Origin: JAICNR01 sp035687725
GTDB lineage: Bacteria; Gemmatimonadota; Gemmatimonadetes; JACCXV01; JAHWKZ01
Direction of reading: 5' to 3'
Assembly: GCA_035687725.1 (NCBI GenBank)
Contig: DASRVB010000052.1
Location: forward strand, 1-19,089
DNA: 19,089 nt
A program made the translations under genes and the position numbers. The notes beneath the pieces are model-generated. The model made no database searches and was not told the origin of the DNA. It saw only the letters and a program-made list of their open reading frames with translations. Shown here in pieces: positions 13,412 through 19,089 of the stretch. Every line of letters starts with the position of its first letter. The first letter of the stretch is position 1.

Positions 13412-13624
13412 CTAACCGAAGGGCAGGGTGGCGGCGATCGCGTTGTACGCTGCCACGAGCTGCCCGCCGAACAGCGTCACTGCCCCGATGACTGCCAACG
13501 CGATGAGAGCGACCAGGAGCGCGTACTCCGCGAGATCCTGTCCGTCGTCCGCCGTCATCCAATCGCTACCGGTGACGGGCGTCGCCTCGTCGCATCTCAG
13601 GGGCAGCGGGGTTCGTGCGGTCAT
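13412..13624 (-). CDS. flp: Flp-type pilin 1
   Basis: A 70-residue prepilin with the same GQDLAEYALL processing region as flp2. Cleavage is expected after Gly28, giving a 42-residue mature pilin (Glu +5, Tyr +6; helix with IALAVIGAVTLFGG; C-terminus AYNAIAATLPFG). The 28-residue leader (MTARTPLPLRCDEATPVTGS and onward) is much longer than the 15 residues of flp2. The ATG at 13624 has GGGAGA about 5 bases upstream. An internal ATG at 13558 would give a 6-residue leader but lacks a good ribosome binding site. The frame is open to 13939, but that extension would cross the promoter region and looks non-coding. It is the first gene of the Tad unit, downstream of a sigma54-like promoter. Confidence 0.9.
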   Translation of the reverse strand: MTARTPLPLRCDEATPVTGSDWMTADDGQDLAEYALLVALIALAVIGAVTLFGGQLVAAYNAIAATLPFG

Positions 13625-13677
13625 GCGGTCTCCCTTTCGGGGTGTGCGTGTTGGTCTCGCCGTCCGGCCAACACTTT

Positions 13678-13693
13678 GGCAGCGGTCGTACCA
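13678..13693 (-). promoter_or_regulatory. Putative sigma54 (-24/-12) promoter for the flp/Tad operon
   Basis: The minus strand reads TGGTACGACCGCTGCC. The invariant GG and GC are exactly 10 bases apart, and the element matches the TGGCACG-N4-TTGC consensus except at two positions. Transcription would start about 12 bases beyond GC (near 13667), 43 bases before the flp1 ATG. The neighbouring upstream gene encodes a sigma54-activator-type protein, which fits the call. Confidence 0.6.
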
Positions 13694-13726
13694 CGCCGAA
13701 CGCCGGCGTGTGAAAACGGATTCCGC

Positions 13727-13800
13727 GGATCGGCGGGTGCCAGTCGGCCGATCCCGCTCGCGAGGAAGCACGTCGTTTCGGACGCGGAAGCGGCCGATCC
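13727..13800. promoter_or_regulatory. Repeated GCCGATCC sites upstream of the flp promoter
   Basis: GCCGATCC occurs at 13747-13754 and 13793-13800 (each within CGGCCGATCC) and in inverted orientation (GGATCGGC) at 13727-13734. The first two sites form an inverted repeat with a 12-base spacer. A related GGATCGGG lies at 13851-13858. They sit roughly 60-190 bases upstream of the predicted transcription start, the region where activators or repressors usually bind. Confidence 0.4.
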
Positions 13801-13825
13801 CAAGGAGGATTCCGGTTCCATTTTC

Positions 13826-13843
13826 GTGGAAGCCACGTTCCAC
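13826..13843. promoter_or_regulatory. Perfect dyad, candidate upstream activator site
   Basis: GTGGAA and TTCCAC are perfect inverted repeats separated by 6 bases. The 18-base element is centred about 167 bases upstream of the predicted start of flp transcription, a normal distance for an enhancer bound by a Fis-type helix-turn-helix dimer such as the product of the adjacent gene. A single half-site GTGGAA recurs at 14005-14010. Confidence 0.45.
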
Positions 13844-13934
13844 TCGGAGAGGATCGGGGGGAACAAGCGATGGAGGTCTACTTCCCCGTGTGCGGAATCG
13901 TTCGCTGGCTAACAGGCGGGAACATGTATCCACC

Positions 13935-13947
13935 CGCATACCATGCG
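13935..13947. promoter_or_regulatory. Second dyad in the regulator-flp1 gap
   Basis: CGCAT and ATGCG flank ACC as a perfect inverted repeat. It lies nearer the regulator gene. Nothing else in 13625-14034 looks like a gene; the interval appears wholly regulatory. Confidence 0.3.
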
Positions 13948-14034
13948 CGCAGGATTCTGCGAAGCGGGTTGCATTCTACTCCGGATTTCGCGATGCGAGA
14001 CGGCGTGGAAGGAGGGCGCCGCCGAAGAGCGGGA

Positions 14035-15039
14035 TCAGACTTCCAGCTCGAGGTCCTTGATCTTGTTCAGCAGCGTCTTGTAGCTCACGCCGAGATCAGC
14101 GGCCGCGCGCTTCTTGTTCCAGCGTGCGCGGCGCAGCGCATAGGAGATGGCGCGGCCCTCGACCCTCGCTACCTCGCGCGCCACGATATCCTTGAGCTCG
14201 ACGCCCGACTCCAGCATCTGATCGATCGGCGCGTCCTGCGTCGGCTGCTTGCTGCCGAGCTCCTCGCGGATCGCCTCCTCGTCCTCGACGACGAGAAAGC
14301 GGCGGATCACTCGCTCTAGCTCGCGGCCGTTGCCCGGCCACCGGTAGCTCTGGAGGAAGCGGAGGAACCCGCTGCGAAGCGTGCGGATCCTCGAGCCGTA
14401 GAACGGCCCGTACTTCTGCAGGATGTGGTTGGCGAGGAGCGGGATGTCCTCCGGCCGGTCGCGCAGCGGCGGTATGTCGATGCGGACGACACCTCCGGCG
14501 GCGGACCAGGAGCGCTCGAGCGTGGTCAGCGAATCCGCATCCAGCGACGGCTGCTCGCAACTTAGGACGAAGCGCGGCTCCGGCCCCGAGCCCTCCACCC
14601 TGTCACGCTTCCATCCCACCAGCCGGTCCCTCACTTCTCGAGACAGCAGCTCTATGCCGTGGATGTACAGCGTGCCGTCCTCGGCGGACCCGGCCTTCCC
14701 GGCGAATCCGTTCTCGAACAGCTCCCGCTCGATGGATGCGCGCGGAATCGCATAGCAGTTGAGCGTCACGAAGGGCTTTTCCCGGCGGCCGGAGAGCTCG
14801 TGGATCCCCCGCGCCACCATCTCCTTGCCGACGCCCCGCTCCCCGCACAGCAGCACGGTCAGCGAGGTGTCCGCCACCTGGCTCAGGCGCTCGCGCGCGG
14901 CGATCACCCGCTCGTCCACGCTGAGCAGGAAATTGGGATGGCCGCCGACCTCCCAGTACTGGGTCGTGGCGCCGTCGGAGAGCATAGGGTCGTGAAGCTC
15001 CATCATCTCGCCCTTGCCCTTACGCAATTGCTGTACCAT
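14035..15039 (-). CDS. Degenerate sigma54-activator-type AAA+ regulator with Fis-type DNA-binding domain
   Basis: A 334-residue protein with a short N-terminal segment in place of a full sensory domain, an AAA+ domain (about 40-250) and a C-terminal Fis-like helix-turn-helix (about 290-330, ending RAAADLGVSYKTLLNKIKDL). Walker A GERGVGKE (66-73), the PPLRDRPEDIPLL segment (190-202) and sensor-2 WPGNGREL (234-241) are conserved. The sigma54-contacting GAFTGA loop is not recognisable: after ELF (106-108) comes ENGFAGKAGSAED. The Walker B acidic pair normally in TLFLDEI is replaced (TLYIHGI, 123-129). It should bind DNA and perhaps ATP, but hydrolysis and sigma54 remodelling are doubtful. The ATG at 15039 has GGGGA upstream. 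Encoded immediately upstream of the flp promoter, it is the obvious candidate local regulator. Confidence 0.85.
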   Translation of the reverse strand: MVQQLRKGKGEMMELHDPMLSDGATTQYWEVGGHPNFLLSVDERVIAARERLSQVADTSLTVLLCGERGVGKEMVARGIHELSGRREKPFVTLNCYAIPRASIERELFENGFAGKAGSAEDGTLYIHGIELLSREVRDRLVGWKRDRVEGSGPEPRFVLSCEQPSLDADSLTTLERSWSAAGGVVRIDIPPLRDRPEDIPLLANHILQKYGPFYGSRIRTLRSGFLRFLQSYRWPGNGRELERVIRRFLVVEDEEAIREELGSKQPTQDAPIDQMLESGVELKDIVAREVARVEGRAISYALRRARWNKKRAAADLGVSYKTLLNKIKDLELEV

Positions 15040-15134
15040 TCGTCCCCGATGACGGAAGTAACGCCACCGGCCGTGGATAGGCCTTGTCCTTCGAGTGGGA
15101 TGGCTGGACTGACGGCCCGGAGGCCGCCGCTCTC

Positions 15135-16052
15135 TCAGCGGCCGGAGCTCTCGCTTCGCGACAGCAGGATCCGGGCGTGCTCGTCTGGCAGAATGGTGGT
15201 GAGATAGGCACGGCCGGCGCTGGGCTCTCCTCCGTAAAGGCTCATTACCCCGGCCACGAATACACTAGCCCTGTCCCCTCGTTCCGCGCGTCCCGCGGTC
15301 GTCGCGAGGAGCCGCGTCATCCGCGCCCCGTCTCCCACGAGGGCGATCCAGTCCACGGACGGGGGCAACCAGCCTGGATAGCGGTCGATGGCCTGCCGCA
15401 GAGAGGCGGCCGCATCGTCATCTTCGCCGAGCTCCGCCAGAGCGATCCCCAGTCCGAAGTAGCCGAGCGGCAGATCAGGCGCGATCTGCGTGAGGCGCCG
15501 GTACGCCTGGACCGCTTCGCGCGGCTGGTTCTCGAGCATCGCGCGATCGCCGCGCTGTAGCCACAGCGCGGCGTCCGGGCTCTCGTCCGTGGATCGCGCC
15601 GCGCCCCAGATCGCCCGGTAGCGGTCGTACATCCAACCGTCGTAACTGAGGAGTCCCCACGGAGAGAAGAAGGGATGCGGGGAGAGGACCGGAACGAAGC
15701 CGCTGGCGGCGAACCAGGGTGACCAGCTCTCGATGCCGAATGCCCCGGCCGGCTGGACGCCCGACCAGTACGGCTGATAGCGCGTGGAGACCGAAGTCCA
15801 TCTCGCGGGAAGCGCCGCCGTCACACGGATCCGCGCCCGGTCGGCGGCTTCGACGCGGTTCGCGGCCTGCGGAAGCGGGACCACGACGCCCTGCCCGTTG
15901 GGAAGCGTCTCAACGGTCGGCTCCGCGCGCGGTCCGTCCTTCCCCGCCATCGGGGTCAGCGGGCTCACGTCCTGCGCCGCGGCGGAGACCGCGATACAGA
16001 GGCCGAACGCGGCCGCCGCAAAGAGCCCGAGCCAGTCCCTCGATCGCCGCAT
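15135..16052 (-). CDS. Secreted TPR-repeat protein, possibly TadD-like
   Basis: A 305-residue protein with a Sec signal peptide (residues 1 to about 26, ending VSAAA before Gln27; no lipobox). Residues about 80-155 are rich in Trp, Tyr, Pro and Phe (for example RYQPYWSGVQPAGAFGIESW) and resemble no domain I know. Two TPR-like repeats follow (about 161-194 and 195-228: ALWLQRGDRAMLENQPREAV, then LGYFGLGIALAELGEDDDAA). TPR protein TadD assists secretin assembly in Tad systems, and this gene lies upstream of the Tad regulator in the same direction, so a related role is possible but unproved. The ATG at 16052 has GGAGGAG 7 bases upstream. The gap to the regulator gene is 95 bases and shows no clear terminator. 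Confidence 0.7.
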   Translation of the reverse strand: MRRSRDWLGLFAAAAFGLCIAVSAAAQDVSPLTPMAGKDGPRAEPTVETLPNGQGVVVPLPQAANRVEAADRARIRVTAALPARWTSVSTRYQPYWSGVQPAGAFGIESWSPWFAASGFVPVLSPHPFFSPWGLLSYDGWMYDRYRAIWGAARSTDESPDAALWLQRGDRAMLENQPREAVQAYRRLTQIAPDLPLGYFGLGIALAELGEDDDAAASLRQAIDRYPGWLPPSVDWIALVGDGARMTRLLATTAGRAERGDRASVFVAGVMSLYGGEPSAGRAYLTTILPDEHARILLSRSESSGR

Positions 16053-16090
16053 TACACGCTCCTCCGTTCCCCTTCTATCTTACGGCCGCG
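16053..16090. promoter_or_regulatory. 38-base divergent intergenic region
   Basis: The starts of the minus-strand TPR gene and the plus-strand metalloprotease-like gene are only 38 bases apart. On the minus strand it holds TAAGAT (a weak -10 match) and the GGAGGAG ribosome binding site. No promoter or ribosome binding site for the plus gene is evident, so that promoter probably lies within the 5' end of the TPR gene. Confidence 0.4.
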
Positions 16091-17341
16091 ATGCGCATGA
16101 TTCCACCTTTTCGCACATCGCGCGCGGGAAAGCTGCTCGCGGCAGCCCTCGCGCTCGGCCTCTGCGTTCCCGCCCGCGCCCAGTCGCCGGCTCCTGACCT
16201 GCTCGCCGAGGCGCGTGCGATCGCGCGCCAGATGGCCGGGATCCGCGGACTGGCGATTCTTCGCCCCATCGACTTCGAGGTCAGCGACAAGGCGACGGTC
16301 ACCGAGTACGCGCGCACCTCGCTCTCGGACCAGATGCCACCCGGGCAGTGGGAGGCCTACGAGGCCCTGCTCGTCCACACGGGGATGATCCCCCCGGGAA
16401 CGGACCTCGAGGATCTGGTCGTTCGCCTCTACGCCGAGCAGATCGCCGGCTACTACGATCCCGCCCGAAAAACGTTCTACCTGGCCGACTGGTTGCCCCG
16501 GCTCCTCCAGCGGGGGGTGGTCGCCCACGAGGTCACCCATGCCCTCCAGGACCAGCACTTCGACCTGGAGCGCTGGCTTTCCGCGCTGTCCCCGACTGAG
16601 GACGGTACGCTCGCCCGGGCCGCCATCGCAGAGGGAGACGCGATGGCCGCGATGATCGCGTTCATGCTCGAGCCGGTGGGCGCCGGCATCGAAGACCTGC
16701 CCCCGCTTTCGAGCCTCCTCGAGGAAGGGTCGGCCGGCATGGCGGCCGGCTACCCGACCTTCGATGCGGCGCCGGAATCGCTTCAGCGGCTTCTCCTCTT
16801 TCCTTACGTCGAGGGCTCCGACTTCGTGCGCGAGGCCCTCGGCCGCGGCGGCTGGAACGCAGTCGATCGTCTGTATCGGGATCCGCCGGCCTCCACCGAG
16901 CAGATCCTCCATCCCGACCGGTATTTCGACGCCCGCGACGAGCCGCGGGCCGTATCCTTGCCGGCGGACACGATCGCTCCCGCGGCGCTGACCGAAGGGA
17001 GCTGGGGCGAGTTCGGCACCCGCCTCGCGCTGGCCGCCACACTCGCCGACACCGCGCTCGCCGACGTGGCCGCCAGCGGATGGGACGGCGACCGCTACGG
17101 CCTGTGGCGCGATCCAGCGGGGTCGACCCGCTATCTCTGGGTGACGTTGTGGGACTCGCCGGCGATCGCCGAGCGCTTCGCCGACGCCTACGCGCAGGCC
17201 GCGCTCGATCGCGCGCCCGCATCCGCGCGCATCACGACCGCGAATGGCCGCTTCGATCTCACCTCCGCCGACCGCACGCTCCGACTCGTCCGACGCGGCG
17301 ACACCGTCGAGATCCGGGAGACCTCGCGCATTGAACGCTGA
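16091..17341 (+). CDS. Secreted HExxH metalloprotease-like protein
   Basis: A 416-residue protein with a Sec signal peptide (about 1-30: basic start, LLAAALALGLCVPARA, cleavage before Gln31). The zinc motif HEVTH (146-150) lies in VVAHEVTHALQDQHFDLE, and AEGDA with Glu181 about 31 residues later is a good candidate third ligand, as in gluzincin-type folds. The preceding AEQIAGYYDPARKTFYLAD (115-133) resembles the strand-helix before the active site in uncharacterised secreted metallopeptidase-like proteins. The C-terminal part (about 330-416) looks like a beta-rich domain. The ATG at 16091 is chosen because the signal peptide begins there; an ATG at 16097 is also possible, and neither has a clear ribosome binding site. 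It precedes tolC by 61 bases on the same strand. Substrate unknown. Confidence 0.75.
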   Translation: MRMIPPFRTSRAGKLLAAALALGLCVPARAQSPAPDLLAEARAIARQMAGIRGLAILRPIDFEVSDKATVTEYARTSLSDQMPPGQWEAYEALLVHTGMIPPGTDLEDLVVRLYAEQIAGYYDPARKTFYLADWLPRLLQRGVVAHEVTHALQDQHFDLERWLSALSPTEDGTLARAAIAEGDAMAAMIAFMLEPVGAGIEDLPPLSSLLEEGSAGMAAGYPTFDAAPESLQRLLLFPYVEGSDFVREALGRGGWNAVDRLYRDPPASTEQILHPDRYFDARDEPRAVSLPADTIAPAALTEGSWGEFGTRLALAATLADTALADVAASGWDGDRYGLWRDPAGSTRYLWVTLWDSPAIAERFADAYAQAALDRAPASARITTANGRFDLTSADRTLRLVRRGDTVEIRETSRIER

Positions 17342-17402
17342 AGCTGCAAATTCCGTCCATTCGCCCGTCATCGGATCGTCCCCCCTCTCACCTAACAGGT
17401 CG

Positions 17403-18749
17403 ATGTTGCGTTTCATTCCGGGCACACTCGCGCTCTTAGTCGGCTTGATGCTGTCGTCGGTTTCCGCCTTCTCTCAAGAGACCGCAGCCGACAGTCTGCC
17501 GCTCTCGCTTCGCGAGGCCTTGAACCTCGGCCTCCAGCGGAATCCCGAGGTCCTGACCGCCGGCTACAACCGGTCGGCCGCCGGGGCCGGGCTATGGGAC
17601 GCGTACGGAAACTTCCTGCCGCGGGTGAACCTCTCGGGGCAGCTCCAGCGCGTGGACCAGGGCACCTTCGTGCTCTTCGGTCGCGAGTTCGAGAGCCCCC
17701 AGTCCTACAACACGGGCTATTCGTGGGACCTGACCCACTCGCTGCTCGATTCCGGCCGCGACCTCTTCCGGTTGCGGAACGCGCGGGCCAACGTCGACCA
17801 GGCGATCGCGGGCTACGACCTGCAAACGCTCAGCACCGCGACCCAGATCGAGACCCAGTACCTCGAAGCCCGCCGCCGGCAGGCGCTGCTCGAGCGCGCG
17901 CGCGCCGAGATCCAGAGTCGCACGCGCCAGCTCCAGCTGGCCCAGGGCCGTTACGACGTCGGCAGCGTGACGAAGTCCGACGTGCTCCTGGCAGAGGTCG
18001 AGCTGAACCGCGCCGAGGTGGCCGTCCTGCAGGCGACCCAGCAGATGGAGGAGGCCCGCCTCGGGCTTCGAAGGCTGCTCGGGGGGGCGCTTCCCGAGCG
18101 TCCGCTGGCGCTGACCACGACGTTCCACGTCTTCGAGCCGGCATACGTGGCCGAGGACCTGGTCGCCCGCGCCCTCCGCGACCACCCCTCGCTGCAGGAG
18201 TCGCGCGCCCGGCAGGAGGCGGACGCCGCCCAGCTCTGGATCGCGCGCACCGCCTACCTCCCCAGCCTCTCGCTCCAGTACAGCCTGCAGCGCACCGCCG
18301 CCGACACGATAGACTTCGCCTGGTCGGACTTCGCCGAGCAGAGCTTCGTCGGGCTGGCGCTCAACTGGCAGGTGTTCAGCGGCTTCGAGCGCCACAACCA
18401 GACCAGCCAGGCCAACGCGGCGCTCCAGTCCGCGCGGGCTGAGGAGGTGCGCCGCTCGCTCCAGCTCGAGCAGGACGTGCGGACCGCGTTTTCGCGACTC
18501 GAGACCGCCTACGCGAGCCATCAGGTCGCGCGCCAGTCGGTCGACCTGGCGGCCGAGGACCTGCGCCTCGGGGAGGCGCGCTATCAGACCGGGACAGGCT
18601 CGTTCGTCGATCTCGTCGACGCCCGGACCCGCTCCGCCCAGGCGGACATCGATCTCATCACCGCGACCTATGATTTCTACCTCGCCCTGGTCCAGCTGGA
18701 GTTGGCCACGGGCCTCAACCTCCTTCCCACCGAGGTAGACCGGCCATGA
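17403..18749 (+). CDS. TolC-family outer-membrane efflux protein
   Basis: A 448-residue outer-membrane factor. The signal peptide is residues 1 to about 24 (LLVGLMLSSVSAFS before Gln). Two tandem OEP repeats follow, each opening with the family pattern: LSLREALNLGLQRNPEVLTA near residue 34 and, in the second half, LVARALRDHPSLQESRARQE. Long amphipathic helices (EVAVLQATQQMEEARLGLRR; a matching LDLVDARTRSAQADIDLI-type helix near the C-terminus) would form the periplasmic tunnel, and GRYDVGSVTKSDVLLAEVEL and ARYQTGTGSFVDLVDARTRS are the paired conserved turns. The ATG at 17403 starts the signal peptide; the ribosome binding site (AGG) is weak. The stop overlaps the membrane-fusion gene by 4 bases (ATGA), so the pair is coupled. 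TolC-like proteins export drugs, lipids or proteins; the substrate cannot be told here. Confidence 0.93.
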   Translation: MLRFIPGTLALLVGLMLSSVSAFSQETAADSLPLSLREALNLGLQRNPEVLTAGYNRSAAGAGLWDAYGNFLPRVNLSGQLQRVDQGTFVLFGREFESPQSYNTGYSWDLTHSLLDSGRDLFRLRNARANVDQAIAGYDLQTLSTATQIETQYLEARRRQALLERARAEIQSRTRQLQLAQGRYDVGSVTKSDVLLAEVELNRAEVAVLQATQQMEEARLGLRRLLGGALPERPLALTTTFHVFEPAYVAEDLVARALRDHPSLQESRARQEADAAQLWIARTAYLPSLSLQYSLQRTAADTIDFAWSDFAEQSFVGLALNWQVFSGFERHNQTSQANAALQSARAEEVRRSLQLEQDVRTAFSRLETAYASHQVARQSVDLAAEDLRLGEARYQTGTGSFVDLVDARTRSAQADIDLITATYDFYLALVQLELATGLNLLPTEVDRP

Positions 18750-19089
18750 AGCGCCCGCAGAAGAAGTGGATGATCCTCGGAGGCGCTCTGATTGCCGTGC
18801 TGCTGATCGTCTTCAGCGTGCTCAGCAGCCGCGAGACTGGCACCGAGGTGGAGGTAGAGCAGGTGGAGCTCCGCGATCTCACGTCGATCGTCAGCGCGAG
18901 CGGCACCCTGGAGGCCAAGCAGTCGGTGTCGATCAGCGCCACGACGCCCGGGGAAGTGGTCCGCATCGGAGTCGTCGAGGGTCAGCAGGTGTCGCGAGGC
19001 GACTTCCTGCTCCAGCTCGATCCGGTGATCGCCGAGGCCGGCGCCCGCGGCCAGGCGGCCGGGGTCGAGGCGTCGCGCGCCGAGCTGCG
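18746..19089 (+). CDS. Membrane-fusion (HlyD/MacA/AcrA-type) subunit, N-terminal part (cut by window end)
   Basis: The first 114 codons are present and the frame is open at the window end. An N-terminal anchor (about 8-27: WMILGGALIAVLLIVFSVLS) follows a basic KRPQKK start. Then come a beta strand (VEVEQVELRDLTSIVSASG), a TLEAKQSV turn, and the lipoyl-like half-motif with PGEVVRI, VVEGQQVSRGDFLLQLDP (about 68-93). A coiled-coil helix would start near AEAGARGQAAG. This is the usual opening of periplasmic adaptors of MacAB-type ABC exporters or RND pumps. It overlaps the TolC gene by 4 bases. Genes for the inner-membrane pump are expected just beyond the window; an ABC transporter of the MacB type is my first guess. 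Confidence 0.9.
   Translation, partial: MKRPQKKWMILGGALIAVLLIVFSVLSSRETGTEVEVEQVELRDLTSIVSASGTLEAKQSVSISATTPGEVVRIGVVEGQQVSRGDFLLQLDPVIAEAGARGQAAGVEASRAEL

Noticed and set aside
13625..13939. N-terminal extension of the flp1 frame
   Set aside because: It would cross the sigma54-like promoter and repeats, reads as Arg-rich non-protein sequence, and a good ribosome binding site supports 13624.
16052..17425. A 457-codon minus-strand frame opposite the metalloprotease-like gene
   Set aside because: Gly/Arg/Val-rich with no domain, while the plus strand has a signal peptide and HEVTH motif.
17592..18521. A 309-codon minus-strand frame opposite tolC
   Set aside because: Antisense to a clear TolC-family protein; the translation is repetitive Leu/Glu/Arg/Val without motifs.
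1..19089. CRISPR array, insertion sequence, tRNA or rRNA
   Set aside because: No regularly spaced repeats, transposase, terminal inverted repeats, cloverleaf or rRNA-like sequence was seen on either strand.

Overview
This is a GC-rich bacterial window (roughly two-thirds G+C by eye) dominated by one long minus-strand locus for a Tad (tight adherence, Flp-type) type IV pilus. No rRNA, tRNA or other taxonomic marker is present. Two outer-membrane secretins or channels, a TonB-like fragment and a TolC/HlyD pair indicate a diderm. The style (compact overlapping genes, a degenerate sigma54-type regulator, TonB-like and TolC genes) would suit Gemmatimonadota, Eisenbacteria, Acidobacteriota or a related lineage, but that placement is only a guess.

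Left edge (1-1326): the start of a TonB-like periplasmic protein runs off the window on the minus strand. A plus-strand BrnT/BrnA toxin-antitoxin pair follows, with visibly lower GC than its surroundings, its own promoter and a palindrome over the -10. About 230 bases of non-coding DNA with two dyads separate it from the pilus locus.

Tad locus (1327-13624, minus strand, read from right to left): two tandem Flp pilins, prepilin peptidase (TadV/CpaA), TadE pseudopilin, CpaB/RcpC, secretin CpaC/RcpA, a TadG-like protein with a canonical EF-hand calcium loop, CpaE/TadZ, CpaF/TadA ATPase, TadB and TadC. They are followed without a break by a DUF192 protein, an AAA+ ATPase with an N-terminal winged-helix-like region, and a membrane-anchored J-domain protein. 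Seven junctions are 3-4 base ATGA/GTGA or similar overlaps, so the last three genes look like part of the pilus transcription and translation unit. They form the least explained part of the window. Strong RNA hairpins flank flp2 and could set the pilin-to-machine expression ratio.

Regulatory region (13625-14034): a sequence with exact GG-N10-GC spacing resembles a sigma54 promoter 54 bases before the flp1 start codon. Upstream lie a perfect 6-6-6 dyad, another dyad, and several copies of GCCGATCC in both orientations. The next gene upstream (14035-15039) is a sigma54-activator-type AAA+ protein with a Fis-type helix-turn-helix, but it lacks a recognisable GAFTGA loop and the acidic Walker B residues. 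It is probably a DNA-binding regulator that cannot itself remodel sigma54.

Right side (15135-19089): a secreted TPR protein on the minus strand stands only 38 bases from a divergent plus-strand secreted HExxH metalloprotease-like protein. That gene is followed by a TolC-family outer-membrane factor and, overlapping it by 4 bases, a membrane-fusion (HlyD/MacA-type) subunit cut by the window end. The last two are the start of an efflux or export system.
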